The notes: generated by a model from the letters alone, not told the origin. Positions 52,436 to 62,423 are shown, numbered from the stretch's first letter. The stretch is DNA of 64,000 nucleotides from Cryobacterium flavum (GCF_900103805.1 NZ_FNIB01000008.1:172861-236860); one strand, 5' to 3'. Numbers and translations: made by a program.

Positions 52436-53926
52436 TTAGGTGAGCGCCGTTTCCGGCACGAGAAGGTCGGAGAGCGCGCCAATGTCGAATCCGTCACCAC
52501 CGGACGGAGAGCCAAGAAACAGAATCTGGCGCTCAATCTGCGAAACCTGCGGTGCCGAGAGCACCGATCCTGCGAGAGTTCGAAATTTTTTCAACACGTC
52601 ATCGCGGGTCAACGGATTTCCGGCACTGCCTCGAGGAAACTCGCAACTCTCCTCATAGGTCTGCCCATCCTTCGTTCGAACTGTGAGGCGGATCAGATGA
52701 CGTCGGTCACTCCCGAGAGAATCAATGCTCGAATCCGCGCGAACGCGAATTCGATCGACGATATCGAGAATGTGCGGGTCGGCCAGTCTGGAAGGATCGA
52801 ACTGGTCGAGGGCTAATTCACCATCGGTCATGGCCACAGCGAGGCAGTACGACAGATTCATCTGGGCCGTCGTTACGCTTCCCGGAATGTACGCCCAGCC
52901 GACATGCTCCAGAGTCAGCGTCGAACACCTGACCTCGACATCTTCAATGTCCTCGGAAGTCAGCCCCTCGCGCGTCTGGACGGCCCACCATGCATCGATA
53001 CTGGTGTGATTTGAGCCGCAGCACGGATAATACTTGATGGAAAAATTTTCGGTCTCCCAATGTTCGCCCAATCCACAACACACTTCCGCGAGGCCTGGGG
53101 CCAGCGTGTCAGAATAGGTGGCCGCAAACCCGCCATACGGGGCCTCAAGGACTGATGCCGTTCCAGTGAGTCCGCGAGCCGCGAGCAAGGCGGAAGTCAC
53201 CCCGGACTGCCCGGAATGACCGGCGTGAACGCGCTTTACCATGGCGCCGAACTGCGCAGCCATGAGATACCCACCAAACGACCCTGCAATTCCGAGTGCG
53301 TGGGCCGTCTTACCGGCATCCAGATGCAGCAGCCGGGACGCAGTCGCTGCGGCGGCAAAGGTCGCAGTGTTCGGACTGGGATGGAATCCCCGCGCCAGTT
53401 GACCAGCGCCGGTGGCCAGACCAATCCGTGCTGCAATCTCGAACCCGATAACAATAGCGTGGAGAAGCTCTTCCGCTGTCACCGGCTCGGCGGGAATGCT
53501 CACGTCGCGCGTCTCGGGCGTGGAATGAGCTGATTGGAAGGCCCGCATCTCGGCGATAGCGAACGCAACTGGAATCACCTGTGCGCCAGCATGAACGACG
53601 GCGGCGGGGTGTAGGTCGTCGTATTCGAGCGCGTGAACCGCTGTTCCATTGGCGAACGGCGCCAGTGCGCCGGCGACTCGCTGCCGCGTACCCCAGATAG
53701 TGGCTTCACCCCGACCACCCGCAGCCCCGGCGAATCCTGCTGTGATGCGAGACCATTCCTCGCGTGCGCCTAACAGCCCGCATCCGAGCGCATCGAGAAT
53801 GAGAAGCCGAGTGTGTTCAGTGACGCCGCGCGGAATACTGCCTAACTCCGAGCCAGCGACCCATGCGGCCAGTGTGGCTGTCGTGCCGAGCTTGTGTTCA
53901 CGATCGGAACTGTGGAATCCCCCCAT
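52436..53926 (-). CDS. MmgE/PrpD family protein
   Basis: A 496-residue MmgE/PrpD-family protein (2-methylcitrate dehydratase/aconitate decarboxylase superfamily). It shows 'LGCGLLGAREEWSRI', 'NGTAVHALEYDDLHPAAVVH' (active-site Asp/His region), 'VKRVHAGHSGQSGVTSALLA' and 'SIKYYPCCGSNHTSIDAWWA'. AAGGAGG stands eight bases before the ATG at 53926. It is the first gene of an operon with TctCBA and an MFS protein, so it probably acts on the imported tri- or dicarboxylate. Dehydratase, decarboxylase or isomerase chemistry cannot be distinguished here. Confidence 0.86.
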   Translation of the reverse strand: MGGFHSSDREHKLGTTATLAAWVAGSELGSIPRGVTEHTRLLILDALGCGLLGAREEWSRITAGFAGAAGGRGEATIWGTRQRVAGALAPFANGTAVHALEYDDLHPAAVVHAGAQVIPVAFAIAEMRAFQSAHSTPETRDVSIPAEPVTAEELLHAIVIGFEIAARIGLATGAGQLARGFHPSPNTATFAAAATASRLLHLDAGKTAHALGIAGSFGGYLMAAQFGAMVKRVHAGHSGQSGVTSALLAARGLTGTASVLEAPYGGFAATYSDTLAPGLAEVCCGLGEHWETENFSIKYYPCCGSNHTSIDAWWAVQTREGLTSEDIEDVEVRCSTLTLEHVGWAYIPGSVTTAQMNLSYCLAVAMTDGELALDQFDPSRLADPHILDIVDRIRVRADSSIDSLGSDRRHLIRLTVRTKDGQTYEESCEFPRGSAGNPLTRDDVLKKFRTLAGSVLSAPQVSQIERQILFLGSPSGGDGFDIGALSDLLVPETALT

Positions 53927-53959
53927 GCAACACCTCCTTGTGTCGTCTGTAGTCTGTCA

Positions 53960-53971
53960 CCTGTCGACAGG
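53960..53971. promoter_or_regulatory. Palindromic operator candidate between PrpD and GntR genes
   Basis: CCTGTCGACAGG is a perfect 12-bp palindrome in the divergent region 53927-54095, 34 bp upstream of the PrpD start. A likely binding site for the adjacent GntR regulator. Confidence 0.4.
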
Positions 53972-54095
53972 ATGTCAATGTTTATTTCGAAGACGCACGA
54001 TTCGGCTACGTCAGGCATACTGTCCACTGAGCTACTGGCGCTTCTGACCACGGGGCGATTTGACACTTCAGATGAAATCTCAGCGAGGCAAAAGC

Positions 54096-54776
54096 GTGAC
54101 AATCAATCATTCGATTCCGGACGACGTAGTCGAGCAGCCGGTCCCCTACTCCGAGCAGACGGCACGCATCGTTCGTAGAGCGATTCTTGCCGGAAACTAC
54201 GCCCCTGGTGAGCGTCTCAGTGAGGTAGAACTATCCAAACAATTGGGCATTAGTCGCAGTCCCATTCGTGAGGGACTGCGAAAGCTCGCCGATGAAGGCT
54301 TGGTGGTCATTCATCCTGGACGAGGCGCATTCGTCGCCGGCTTCGACCTGACCGAGATTCGTCAACTCATGGAATTCCGTCAGGCGCTCGACGTCATGGC
54401 CGCCGGACTGGCCGCGGAGCGGGCATCTGAAGCTCAGCTCAGGGAAATGCAGGCGGCGCTCGACGCTGGCACGGTTGCCCATCGCGGCACCAACGGCATC
54501 TCACCGCCTTGGAGCACCGACTTTCATCTATTGGTGCTCCAGGCGGCCAGCAACCCAAAAATATTCGATCGGGGTATGGAAGTCCACACCCAGCTACACC
54601 TCGTCCGCTTTCGGTCCGGGTCTGCGGTGGGGAGCGCTGAGACCGTGCACAGCGAGCATCAGGCCATCCTGGATGCCATCCGCTCCGGGAATGCGATGGA
54701 TGCTGAGGCCGCCATGCGGCGGCACGTCGCCCAAGCGTACGATCGAATTGCCCATGTGGTCCAACACGGTGAATGA
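54096..54776 (+). CDS. GntR-family (FCD) transcriptional regulator, module 1
   Basis: A 226-residue FadR-subfamily regulator. The winged helix at about residues 15-75 contains 'LSEVELSKQLGISRSPIREG' and 'VVIHPGRGAFVA'; the FCD sensor domain has 'RQLMEFRQALDVMAAGLAAE' and metal-binding His residues in 'DFHLLVLQAA' and 'HSEHQAILDA'. GTG 54096 is chosen because GAGG lies seven bases upstream; other in-frame starts (54060, 54072) lack one. Divergent from the PrpD-TctCBA-MFS operon, which it probably controls in response to a carboxylate. Confidence 0.85.
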   Translation: MTINHSIPDDVVEQPVPYSEQTARIVRRAILAGNYAPGERLSEVELSKQLGISRSPIREGLRKLADEGLVVIHPGRGAFVAGFDLTEIRQLMEFRQALDVMAAGLAAERASEAQLREMQAALDAGTVAHRGTNGISPPWSTDFHLLVLQAASNPKIFDRGMEVHTQLHLVRFRSGSAVGSAETVHSEHQAILDAIRSGNAMDAEAAMRRHVAQAYDRIAHVVQHGE

Positions 54777-54797
54777 TCGCTTGACCCAGCCCCCAAA

Positions 54798-55529
54798 CTA
54801 GCTCATCAACTCGCCACCATTGGCGCCCCAGGTCTGACCGGTGACGTAACCACCGGCTTCGGAGACCAGAAAGCCCACCACGGCAGCGATGTCGTCGGGT
54901 TGGCCGAAACGCCCAAGCACGCCCACTCCGGCTCGCTCGATCATTCGCGCCGAGTCGGGCTCGTCGCGGTCCGTGATAATGGTTCCCGGACAGACGGCAT
55001 TCACCGTAATGCCGTCCCGACCGAATTCCTGAGCGAGCGAACGAGTCAAGCCGACCAGGGCATGCTTAGCGGCTGAGGAGCTCGCACGACCGGCCGCACC
55101 CACTTGGGATCGTACACCGGTCATGCTGACGATGCGTCCCCAGCCGGCGGCCTGCATTCCGGGAATGAAGGCCTGGCACAAGGCGACCGGTGCCTCGACG
55201 TTCACTGCGAAGACTTCTCGCCACTCAGCCGGAACTACCTCCAGAAATGGCCGTCGCGGGCGAATCGCCGCATTGTTGACCAGGACGTCGACTCTCCCGA
55301 TCTCGCCAATCACCCGCTGCACTGCATCCGCGTCGGCCAAGTCGGCAAGGACAACTTCGGCGTGCACCCCAAGTCGCTCAATCTGTCTCGCGACTTCTAG
55401 CGCGCCTTCTTCGTCTCGGCGTGTGTGCACCACGATGTCGAAACCTTGCCTGGCCAGAGCGAGGGCAGTGGCTCGGCCGATATTGCGTGCGGCACCGGTG
55501 ATTAGGGCGCGTTTACGTGGTGCTGTCAT
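54798..55529 (-). CDS. Short-chain dehydrogenase/reductase (FabG-like)
   Basis: A 243-residue classical SDR: 'ALITGAARNIGRATALALAR' cofactor motif, 'VNNAAIRPRR' (NNA motif), catalytic Ser in 'VSMTGVRSQVG', then 'SSAAKHALVGLTRSLAQEFG'. The usual Tyr-x-x-x-Lys appears as Ser-x-x-x-Lys ('SSSAAKHA'), so the catalytic tyrosine seems replaced, which is unusual and questions normal activity. It is the last gene of the operon beginning with TctC at 59866, 38 bp after the MFS gene. Confidence 0.83.
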   Translation of the reverse strand: MTAPRKRALITGAARNIGRATALALARQGFDIVVHTRRDEEGALEVARQIERLGVHAEVVLADLADADAVQRVIGEIGRVDVLVNNAAIRPRRPFLEVVPAEWREVFAVNVEAPVALCQAFIPGMQAAGWGRIVSMTGVRSQVGAAGRASSSAAKHALVGLTRSLAQEFGRDGITVNAVCPGTIITDRDEPDSARMIERAGVGVLGRFGQPDDIAAVVGFLVSEAGGYVTGQTWGANGGELMS

Positions 55530-55566
55530 GGTGATTCTCCTGACGGGGTCGAATGCGGCGGCGTCA

Positions 55567-56742
55567 TCATTTCGGGCGACGGTTCATGCGCCCGCTGGTT
55601 ACGGCGACGACGGCGAGCCCTGCGGCCGTCGCCGCAAATACCCCGGGCACGCCCCAGGAAGCTGCGACCAGACCGACAACCGCGGGTACGGCGGATTGTC
55701 CGAACCGGTTGGCGCTCAGTCGCAGCGCCAACCATGTGCCCCGTGTGCCGGGTGGCGCGGTGAGAGCTATCACCGACATGGTCAAGGGCTGTCCGATGCC
55801 GAGGGAGACTCCAGCGAGAACGAGCGCTGCGCCGAGAAACCATACGTTGAGGGGCAGGGTGAGCATCGTGACGGCCACGGCAGACACCGCCGTTGATCCG
55901 ACGATCAGCCTGTCCCGGCCGAACCGTGCGGCGAGTGGCCCGAGAAAGAACCGCGACACGATGGTGGCTATGGCCCTCACCATCAGGAGAATGCCTATGA
56001 CGCTTGCCGGGATCTGGCGCTCGACGCCCAGCGCCGGGAGATACACGGAGAGCAGGTCCACTGCTGCTAAGACCATCATGCTCACCAACATCGCTCCGAT
56101 CATGCGTCGTCTCGTGGCCTTTGGCGCTCGCAGGGCTGCTCGCAACGATCCCGAAGGCGCCGGTGCCGCAAGAGTTCCGTTTGGTTCCCGCCGAGCCAGG
56201 AAGCCCGTAGGCACGAGCAGAAGCACGGCGGCGATGAACGCGATCAGGAACAGCGTTGATGTCGGCGGCAAGATGCTGCTCCCGCCGACGATTGCGATGA
56301 CGCCTGGGCCCGCGGCCTGCCCTATCGTTCCCGCCACGGTGTAGTAGCCGAAGGCAGCATCTAAGCGTTTGTCGTCGGATTTTGCCACGCGGCTCTGCTG
56401 ACCGACCACTGAGAGCAGATGACCGAGCCCCAGCAGAACATTCCAGGCCAGCAGCAAGGTCAGAGTGGGCGTCCAGAACACGAGACCGGCGGCCGCGATT
56501 GCGAAGAGCATTGCGCCCAGGATCAAGACGAGCCGCTCGCCCCGAACGTCGGCGATACGTCCTACGAACACTGCAATGAAGAGCGGCAGGACCGCGAAGC
56601 TGGAGGCGACGAGCCCGAGCCAGGTTAGTGGTACGCCCAGTTCCAGTGCCCGATAGGCGGCAGTCGGCCGCACGATGTATGCAATGAGTTGCACCAGCAT
56701 GGCGTGCTGGAAGAGCGCCCACGGCCACTGACGCAGGGACAT
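55567..56742 (-). CDS. MFS transporter associated with TctCBA genes (module 2)
   Basis: A 391-residue major facilitator paralogous to 48097-49335. The N-terminus 'MSLRQWPWALFQHAMLVQ' and 'LVASSFAVLPLFIAVFVGRI' align with the module 1 protein, as do 'LGLGHLLSVVGQQSRVAK' and 'SLGIGQPLTMSVIALTAPPG'. About twelve transmembrane segments. It starts 3 bp after the TctA stop. The constant TctCBA-MFS order in both modules argues for a functional link. Confidence 0.84.
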   Translation of the reverse strand: MSLRQWPWALFQHAMLVQLIAYIVRPTAAYRALELGVPLTWLGLVASSFAVLPLFIAVFVGRIADVRGERLVLILGAMLFAIAAAGLVFWTPTLTLLLAWNVLLGLGHLLSVVGQQSRVAKSDDKRLDAAFGYYTVAGTIGQAAGPGVIAIVGGSSILPPTSTLFLIAFIAAVLLLVPTGFLARREPNGTLAAPAPSGSLRAALRAPKATRRRMIGAMLVSMMVLAAVDLLSVYLPALGVERQIPASVIGILLMVRAIATIVSRFFLGPLAARFGRDRLIVGSTAVSAVAVTMLTLPLNVWFLGAALVLAGVSLGIGQPLTMSVIALTAPPGTRGTWLALRLSANRFGQSAVPAVVGLVAASWGVPGVFAATAAGLAVVAVTSGRMNRRPK

Positions 56743-56745
56743 CAG

Positions 56746-58278
56746 CTATTTGGTGAGGATGGTTGACCGCACGACCGGTTCGGTCTCGCTAGCGCGGCGC
56801 CGCAGGATGCGGCGCACGACAGCGGGGGCAATCAGCACGATCGCCAGGAGCGAGTAGACGACGGCTGAAAACGGAGAATCAATAAGGGCGCCCAGATTGC
56901 CTGCCGAGATATCCAGTGTGCGCCTCAGCTGCAGCTCGGCCAGAGGGCCAAGGATAGCGCCGACGATGAGTGGTGCAACCGGGTACCCGAAGCGTCGCAT
57001 GAGGTACCCGATGAGACCGAGCACAAGCATGAGCAGCACGTCGAAGGTCGAGCCGTTGACCGAGTACGCCCCGAGCAGAGCGAACATGGCAATACCTGCA
57101 TAGAGGTAGGGCTTAGGAATGTTGAGGATTTTCACCCACAGTCCCACCAGCGGTAGGTTCAGGATGAGAAGCATCAGGTTGCCGATGAGGAGGCTCGCGA
57201 TCAGTCCCCAGACCAGGGTCGGCTGGGTATCGAGCAGCTGCGGGCCGGGTTGGATGCCGTACTGCTGGAATGCCACCAGGATCACCGCTGCGGTCGCCGA
57301 GGTAGGAATTCCCAGTGTGAGCAACGGCACCAGGGCACCAGCAGCGTTAGCGTTATTGGCGGCTTCAGGACCGGCCACTCCCTCAATCGCTCCCTTGCCA
57401 AATTCTTCAGGTCGCTTGGACAACTTGCGCTCGAGCGAATAGGACAAGAAGGTCGGAATTTCCGAACCACCGGCTGGAATGACGCCCATCGGAAAACCAA
57501 TAGCAGTCCCCCGCAACCAGGGTTTCCATGAGCGCTTCCAGTCGCTGCGCGTCATCCAGTGCTGACCCTTGATCGACATATGTTCGAATGTGCTCGACTT
57601 CTGGTGGGCGGCGACGTAGATGACTTCGCCGATGGCGAAGAGCGCGACGATGAGAATAACAGTGTCGACGCCGTCGAGAAGTCGCACCATGCCGAACGTG
57701 AGTCGATCCTGGCCGCTCTGGAAGTCGATGCCGATAAGCCCGATGACCATTCCCACGGCCAGGCTGGCCATTCCGCGCAGCGGAGACGAGCCGACAAGAG
57801 CACTTACCGTGAGGAAAGCCATTACCATGAGGGCCAGATAGTCCTGCGGGCCCAGCTTGATGGCGACATCCACAATCATCGGGGCGAACAGTGCCACGAG
57901 CATTGTGGCGATGGTTCCCGCAATGAACGATCCGATGGCCGCTGTGGCGAGGGCCGCGGCACCACGCCCCGCTTTGGCCATTTTATTGCCGTCGATGGCC
58001 GTGATGATCGACCCGGATTCTCCCGGTGTCTTCAGCAGAATCGACGTCGTCGAACCGCCATACATCGCGCCGTAGTAGATCCCCGCGAACATGATGAACG
58101 CGCTGGCCGGTTCCATCCCGTACGTCAGTGGCAGCAACAAGGCGATGGTCAGTGCCGGGCCAATGCCCGGAAGCACGCCGATAAGGGTTCCGACGATGGT
58201 GCCGATTAGGGCGAAAAATAGGTTTTGCGGCGTGAATGCGACCTCAAAACCGTGCAGCAGGCCTTCCAAACCCTCCAT
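56746..58278 (-). CDS. tctA: Tripartite tricarboxylate transporter large permease TctA (module 2)
   Basis: A 510-residue TctA-family permease: '[20 protein letters not shown]' near the N-terminus, '[20 protein letters not shown]', '[20 protein letters not shown]' (variant of the second PGxG repeat) and '[18 protein letters not shown]'. About twelve membrane segments. It overlaps TctB by one base. Confidence 0.9.
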   Translation of the reverse strand: MEGLEGLLHGFEVAFTPQNLFFALIGTIVGTLIGVLPGIGPALTIALLLPLTYGMEPASAFIMFAGIYYGAMYGGSTTSILLKTPGESGSIITAIDGNKMAKAGRGAAALATAAIGSFIAGTIATMLVALFAPMIVDVAIKLGPQDYLALMVMAFLTVSALVGSSPLRGMASLAVGMVIGLIGIDFQSGQDRLTFGMVRLLDGVDTVILIVALFAIGEVIYVAAHQKSSTFEHMSIKGQHWMTRSDWKRSWKPWLRGTAIGFPMGVIPAGGSEIPTFLSYSLERKLSKRPEEFGKGAIEGVAGPEAANNANAAGALVPLLTLGIPTSATAAVILVAFQQYGIQPGPQLLDTQPTLVWGLIASLLIGNLMLLILNLPLVGLWVKILNIPKPYLYAGIAMFALLGAYSVNGSTFDVLLMLVLGLIGYLMRRFGYPVAPLIVGAILGPLAELQLRRTLDISAGNLGALIDSPFSAVVYSLLAIVLIAPAVVRRILRRRASETEPVVRSTILTK

Positions 58279-58856
58279 CAGAACAACCCCTCAAAAATGC
58301 CCGCCGGCAGGCTAATCGACAGCCCCCGCGTAAACACGATGTAGATCACGATTGATAGCACGACGGAAACAATGGCATCGCGCAGGTAACGCCGTGCACC
58401 GATTGCGTACGCCACAGCGAAAAAGGTGATCGCGTTGGTCAGGATGTACCCGAGTGGCTCGAGCGCTGTGGCAAAGAAGAGCACCGCACCGACAACCATC
58501 AACGCCTGGCGCCAACGTGTGGTCGTTGTGTCGACGTCTCCCTCGGCCTCGTCGGCCTCGCCACGCATCCCGCGGAGGGCCTGCACGACCAGCGAAGCAG
58601 CGATGGCGAGTAAGAACACTGCCATGATGATGGGAAAGAATCCGGCGCCGATGCCCGACGCTGACTTCGATGCTGGCTGCCCCAGGCCGTCGAGCAGCAC
58701 GAGAACGCCCAATGCGACGAGCACGATACTGAAGGTGAATTCACCCCACGGGACGTTGGAAGGATGGTCGCCCGGCTGCGGCCGAGATTCCGGGGCGCCG
58801 GCCACAGCGCGTGCTGCGGCCGGCGATTCGAAATTCGAGTGGATGTGTGGAGACAC
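58278..58856 (-). CDS. tctB: Tripartite tricarboxylate transporter small permease TctB (module 2)
   Basis: A 192-residue protein with a hydrophilic N-terminal stretch of about 35 residues followed by four hydrophobic segments ('[20 protein letters not shown]', '[20 protein letters not shown]'). Typical TctB composition, somewhat longer than its module 1 counterpart. One-base overlaps with TctC and TctA. Confidence 0.84.
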   Translation of the reverse strand: MSPHIHSNFESPAAARAVAGAPESRPQPGDHPSNVPWGEFTFSIVLVALGVLVLLDGLGQPASKSASGIGAGFFPIIMAVFLLAIAASLVVQALRGMRGEADEAEGDVDTTTTRWRQALMVVGAVLFFATALEPLGYILTNAITFFAVAYAIGARRYLRDAIVSVVLSIVIYIVFTRGLSISLPAGIFEGLF

Positions 58857-59866
58857 TATTGGGCGAGACCCAGATCGGTCAGTACACCGGTGACGCGCTC
58901 GTTCTCGGTGTCGAGCCAGTCGCCGAACTCACTCCCGGTGATGAGCAAATCCTGCCAAGCATTGGTGGTGAGGGTCTCTTTCCAACCAGCGGATGCGTGC
59001 ATGGTCACGATCGCCGCGATGTAGGCCTCTTTTTCAGCGGCGGTGATTCCGGGAGGTGCCATGATCGAACGCCAGTTGGCGAACTCAAGATCCGGCAAGC
59101 CGGCATCCGTCATGGTCGGCACATCAGGAAGGCTGGCAACCGGTTCGAGAGAGGAGACGACGAGACCGTGGAGCTTTCCGGCCAGAATCATCTCTTGAAA
59201 CTCGCCCGTTCCAGCGATGCCGGCGACGACCTGGTTGCCGAGCAATGCGGTGGTCGCTTCGCCACCACCGGAGAAGGCAACGTAATTGATCTCTGTCGGG
59301 TCAATCCCGTACTCCTGGGCCAGCAGACCGATGAAGACGTGATCGGCCGAGCCGGCCGAACCACCCGCGATGGAGATAGATGCAGGATCCTTCTTGATGG
59401 CTGCGAACAGGGAGTCGAGGTCCTCGTACGGCGATCCTTCCGGAACGACGATGACTTCGCTCTCGCCGATGAGGCGGGCGATCGGGGTGAGGTTGTCGAG
59501 CGTGACCCCCGTGCCGTTGGTGATAATGCCGCTCATCATGGCCAGGCCGCTCATAACGAGCAAGCCTGATTCACCTTCCTGCGGAGCAACCTGGGCCAAA
59601 GCGACGGTTCCGGATGCTCCTGGAACGTTGGTCACCTCCGCGCTATCGACAACGCCAGCCGTTTGTAGGGCGTCCTGAACGGCTCGGGCCGACTGGTCCC
59701 AACCGCTGCCCGGAGCAGCTGGAGCAATGATATTAACCCGGCCGAGGCTTACGGCCTCGGAACCGGCCGCAGCCGAAGGCTCGGCCTCGCTGGCGGAATT
59801 GGCACAACCCGTCAAAGCGAGTGCAACGATCGCCCCGATTGCAAATATGGCTTTAGAACTTTTCAC
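58856..59866 (-). CDS. tctC: Tripartite tricarboxylate transporter substrate-binding lipoprotein TctC (module 2)
   Basis: A 336-residue Bug-family binding protein: lipobox 'LALTGC' near residue 20, 'VNIIAPAAPGSGWDQSARAV' (substrate loop 1), 'NVPGASGTVALAQVAPQ' (loop 2), and 'SIMAPPGITAAEKEAY'. First gene of the second transporter module. Given the neighbouring flavin hydroxylase and decarboxylase-like genes, an aromatic acid ligand is possible, an inference. Confidence 0.87.
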   Translation of the reverse strand: MKSSKAIFAIGAIVALALTGCANSASEAEPSAAAGSEAVSLGRVNIIAPAAPGSGWDQSARAVQDALQTAGVVDSAEVTNVPGASGTVALAQVAPQEGESGLLVMSGLAMMSGIITNGTGVTLDNLTPIARLIGESEVIVVPEGSPYEDLDSLFAAIKKDPASISIAGGSAGSADHVFIGLLAQEYGIDPTEINYVAFSGGGEATTALLGNQVVAGIAGTGEFQEMILAGKLHGLVVSSLEPVASLPDVPTMTDAGLPDLEFANWRSIMAPPGITAAEKEAYIAAIVTMHASAGWKETLTTNAWQDLLITGSEFGDWLDTENERVTGVLTDLGLAQ

Positions 59867-59943
59867 GAGAAGGAACCCCTTTGACTTCTCGGCCTCGGCA
59901 CCATTGCCGCGACTCGTTCGATCAGCCTAATGTCGTTGAACAC

Positions 59944-59977
59944 CTGTATACAGATATGCTGCACACCGTTATGCAGC
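59944..59977. promoter_or_regulatory. Operator candidates in the TctC-GntR divergent region
   Basis: A perfect palindrome CTGTATACAG (59944-59953) and an inverted repeat GCTGCA-N8-TGCAGC (59958-59977) lie within the 128-bp divergent region, just upstream of the GntR start. Likely binding sites for the GntR regulator on both transcription units. Confidence 0.45.
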
Positions 59978-59994
59978 TGTGACAGACTGAGCGC

Positions 59995-60699
59995 GTGAAT
60001 CAGACGCGCGAAGCTAGCCCACTCGAACCATCCGTGGGCGTGTACTCCGCAGTGCGCGAATTGATCATTTCTGCACGACTGGCACCGAGCACAGTCATCA
60101 GCGAACCGGAGCTGGCCGAGCGACTAGGCGTGAGCCGGACGCCGGTACGTGAAGCGATCAAGGCCCTTATGGCCGAAGGGCTCGTCGTGCGACTCGCTTC
60201 CGGGCGATCCATGGTCGCCCCCATCTCCGTCGAGGACGCTCAGCGCACTTACGACATCCGCGCGAGACTTGAGGGGCTTCTCGCCCGAGATGCGACGAAA
60301 CGCATCCAGCAAAACGAACTGCCTGCACTCGAGCGGCTGCTGCATCTGATGGATCTGCTCAAAGACGACTACGTCGAGGTGGTCCGCCTCGGTGCGGAGT
60401 TTCACCGAGGTATAGAGACCATCTCGGATAACCGGCAGTGTGCCGACATGCTCCGACAGATTCGCGGCCACGTCGACCGCTACCGAACGCTGACGACGCA
60501 GCAACCCGGGCGCGTGCAGAAGGCAGTGACGGAACACCACTCCGTCTTGGCGGCGATTGCTTCCGGTGACCCCGCGCGGGCAGAACGGGCGATGCTAGAA
60601 CATGTCGAAACCGCCGGCCACGTTGCAGTGGAGGGCGTGCGACGCGCCCTTGAGACGCTTGCAAGGCAGAATGAGGCCACCTCAAACCAGGCCGGATAG
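59995..60699 (+). CDS. GntR-family (FCD) transcriptional regulator, module 2
   Basis: A 234-residue FadR-subfamily regulator starting at GTG 59995. The winged helix has 'ISEPELAERLGVSRTPVREA' and 'VVRLASGRSMVAPIS'; the FCD domain has 'EFHRGIETISDN' and 'EHHSVLAAIASGDPARAERA' with the metal-site histidines. Divergent from the TctC-TctB-TctA-MFS-SDR operon and convergent with the hydroxylase gene. Probably senses the transported carboxylate. Confidence 0.86.
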   Translation: MNQTREASPLEPSVGVYSAVRELIISARLAPSTVISEPELAERLGVSRTPVREAIKALMAEGLVVRLASGRSMVAPISVEDAQRTYDIRARLEGLLARDATKRIQQNELPALERLLHLMDLLKDDYVEVVRLGAEFHRGIETISDNRQCADMLRQIRGHVDRYRTLTTQQPGRVQKAVTEHHSVLAAIASGDPARAERAMLEHVETAGHVAVEGVRRALETLARQNEATSNQAG

Positions 60700-60779
60700 G
60701 CGCGACCGGGAGTTCGTAGTCAGAACTCGGCAAATCCAGATCATGTGACACTCACTGTGGCACCTGGCAAGCAGCCGAG

Positions 60780-62408
60780 TCAATCTGGTTGCGATGAGAG
60801 AAACCCGGTGACTAACATCGCTAGACCCTTTGCATCGTCGGGGATGACGCGCCCACGCCAGGCGATGTGGAGGTCAGGCCTTAGAAGCAAGAGACCGTCA
60901 CCGTAGACATTTATGGAATCCACTGACTCGGCCTCCACATATTGAAAGGGTGCATCTAAGTCGTCAAATGCGGCCTGCAGCCGATCGATCCCTTCCACGG
61001 ACGCGGTCGACGCGATGAGTGAGTATCCCTTGCCCAGCAGGTCTTGAAAGGGACGCCCGTCGAGCAACCACGTATTGGGTATCCGTGCGCCCGGGCGAGT
61101 CGTGGGTCTGTACTGGAAATCCAACTGATCTTCAACTTGAACATCGTCCACTGGATACGCGATCACGGGCGAATGTGCGTAGCGATATCCGAGTTCGATC
61201 CCATACAGGTCATTGCTCCAGCGTTGCTCGATGTCGGCTCGACCAGCGAGCCTCTCACGGAGCGTCTCGCCTCGAAGCGATTCGTCGGCCAGCTCGGGTT
61301 CCCAGAGAGCTCGCCACGCTCGCCGACCGGTCGCTGCTTTTCGTGACGCCGCGATGTTCCGTGCTCCGGTCGGTCGACGCTCGGCCTCGTACGAGTCCAA
61401 AAGAATAGGGCCGCCCCATCCCTGCAACGTGGCTGCGAGCTTCCATCCCAGGTCCACCGCATCACCATGGCCCGTGTTCATGCCCAGCCCACCCGTTGGG
61501 ATAACGAGGTGCGCTGAATCGCCGGCAAGGACAACGCGTCGATCACGATAGCGATCGGCGAGCTTGAGTTGCTGTTGCCAGGACCCCACGTAGACCGTTT
61601 TGTAGTCAATGGGAAAGCCGACGATCTTCTCGAACAGGGCTGGCATCTCGGCATCAGTCTGCACCGTCGCGTGCAGGGAAAAATGCTTCTTGTCATCTTG
61701 CACGATCAAGAATGAAGATTTGTCGTCGGCGAAATGGTAGTGCCGACCGACGCCCATCGGTATGTGATCAATCAGGGTTTCGCTGTAGAACAAGGCCTGC
61801 CTCATTTTCAGCAGGGACTCCCCGACCAATTCGATACCAAGTTCATTCCGCACCGTACTCGACGCCCCATCGCAGCCCACGAGGTAGTCCGACGAGATAA
61901 TTTGAGTCTCGCCGACGGCTGACCGAATGACAGTTTCTACGCCATGCGTGTCCTGCGAGAAGTTCATTACCTCACGGTCAAATACCACTCGAACCCCCGG
62001 TGTGGCTGCGGCAGCATCTCTCAATAGCGGCTCAAGAGTATATTGAGAAATGAGCTGGTAAGGCTCTGCCGCGCTGGTGCCATCGTGAATTTCCGCGTAG
62101 CGAGCCTTCATTTCATTGACCGACGGGTAGTCATGATGAACCAACGGTGGCCGAGTGAGATTCTCTGCACAGATGAACACATCCATGGGCATGTCATTAT
62201 CGAGTCCTGCCTGCCTGATGCTGTCGGCCAGACCCAGCCGACGAAAGTTCTCCATGGTCCTGGCGTTACATCGCTCCATCTTCGGGAGCTTCCCAAGCCC
62301 GGGTCGCTTATCGACGACCAGGACTTCCACGCCCATCTGTCCAAGCTCAATGGCCAAGGTCAGTCCCACAGGCCCGGCTCCGGCAATTACAACCTGTATG
62401 CGTTTCAT
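60780..62408 (-). CDS. FAD-dependent aromatic hydroxylase (PHBH/PheA-type monooxygenase)
   Basis: A 542-residue group A flavoprotein monooxygenase. It has the N-terminal Rossmann GxGxxG 'VVIAGAGPVGLTLAIELGQM', the 'DG' motif 'YLVGCDGASSTVRNELG' near residue 180, the 'GD' motif 'RRVVLAGDSAHLVIPTGG' with 'LGMNTGHGDAVDLGWKLAA' near 310, and a thioredoxin-like C-terminal domain ('WLLDGRPFQDLLGKGYSLIA', 'LLLLRPDLHIAWRG'). It resembles phenol and 3-(3-hydroxyphenyl)propionate hydroxylases. It lies 15 bp downstream of the amidohydrolase/decarboxylase remnant, so both probably degraded one aromatic acid. Confidence 0.87.
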   Translation of the reverse strand: MKRIQVVIAGAGPVGLTLAIELGQMGVEVLVVDKRPGLGKLPKMERCNARTMENFRRLGLADSIRQAGLDNDMPMDVFICAENLTRPPLVHHDYPSVNEMKARYAEIHDGTSAAEPYQLISQYTLEPLLRDAAAATPGVRVVFDREVMNFSQDTHGVETVIRSAVGETQIISSDYLVGCDGASSTVRNELGIELVGESLLKMRQALFYSETLIDHIPMGVGRHYHFADDKSSFLIVQDDKKHFSLHATVQTDAEMPALFEKIVGFPIDYKTVYVGSWQQQLKLADRYRDRRVVLAGDSAHLVIPTGGLGMNTGHGDAVDLGWKLAATLQGWGGPILLDSYEAERRPTGARNIAASRKAATGRRAWRALWEPELADESLRGETLRERLAGRADIEQRWSNDLYGIELGYRYAHSPVIAYPVDDVQVEDQLDFQYRPTTRPGARIPNTWLLDGRPFQDLLGKGYSLIASTASVEGIDRLQAAFDDLDAPFQYVEAESVDSINVYGDGLLLLRPDLHIAWRGRVIPDDAKGLAMLVTGFLSSQPD

Positions 62409-62423
62409 ACCGTCCCCGTTCGG

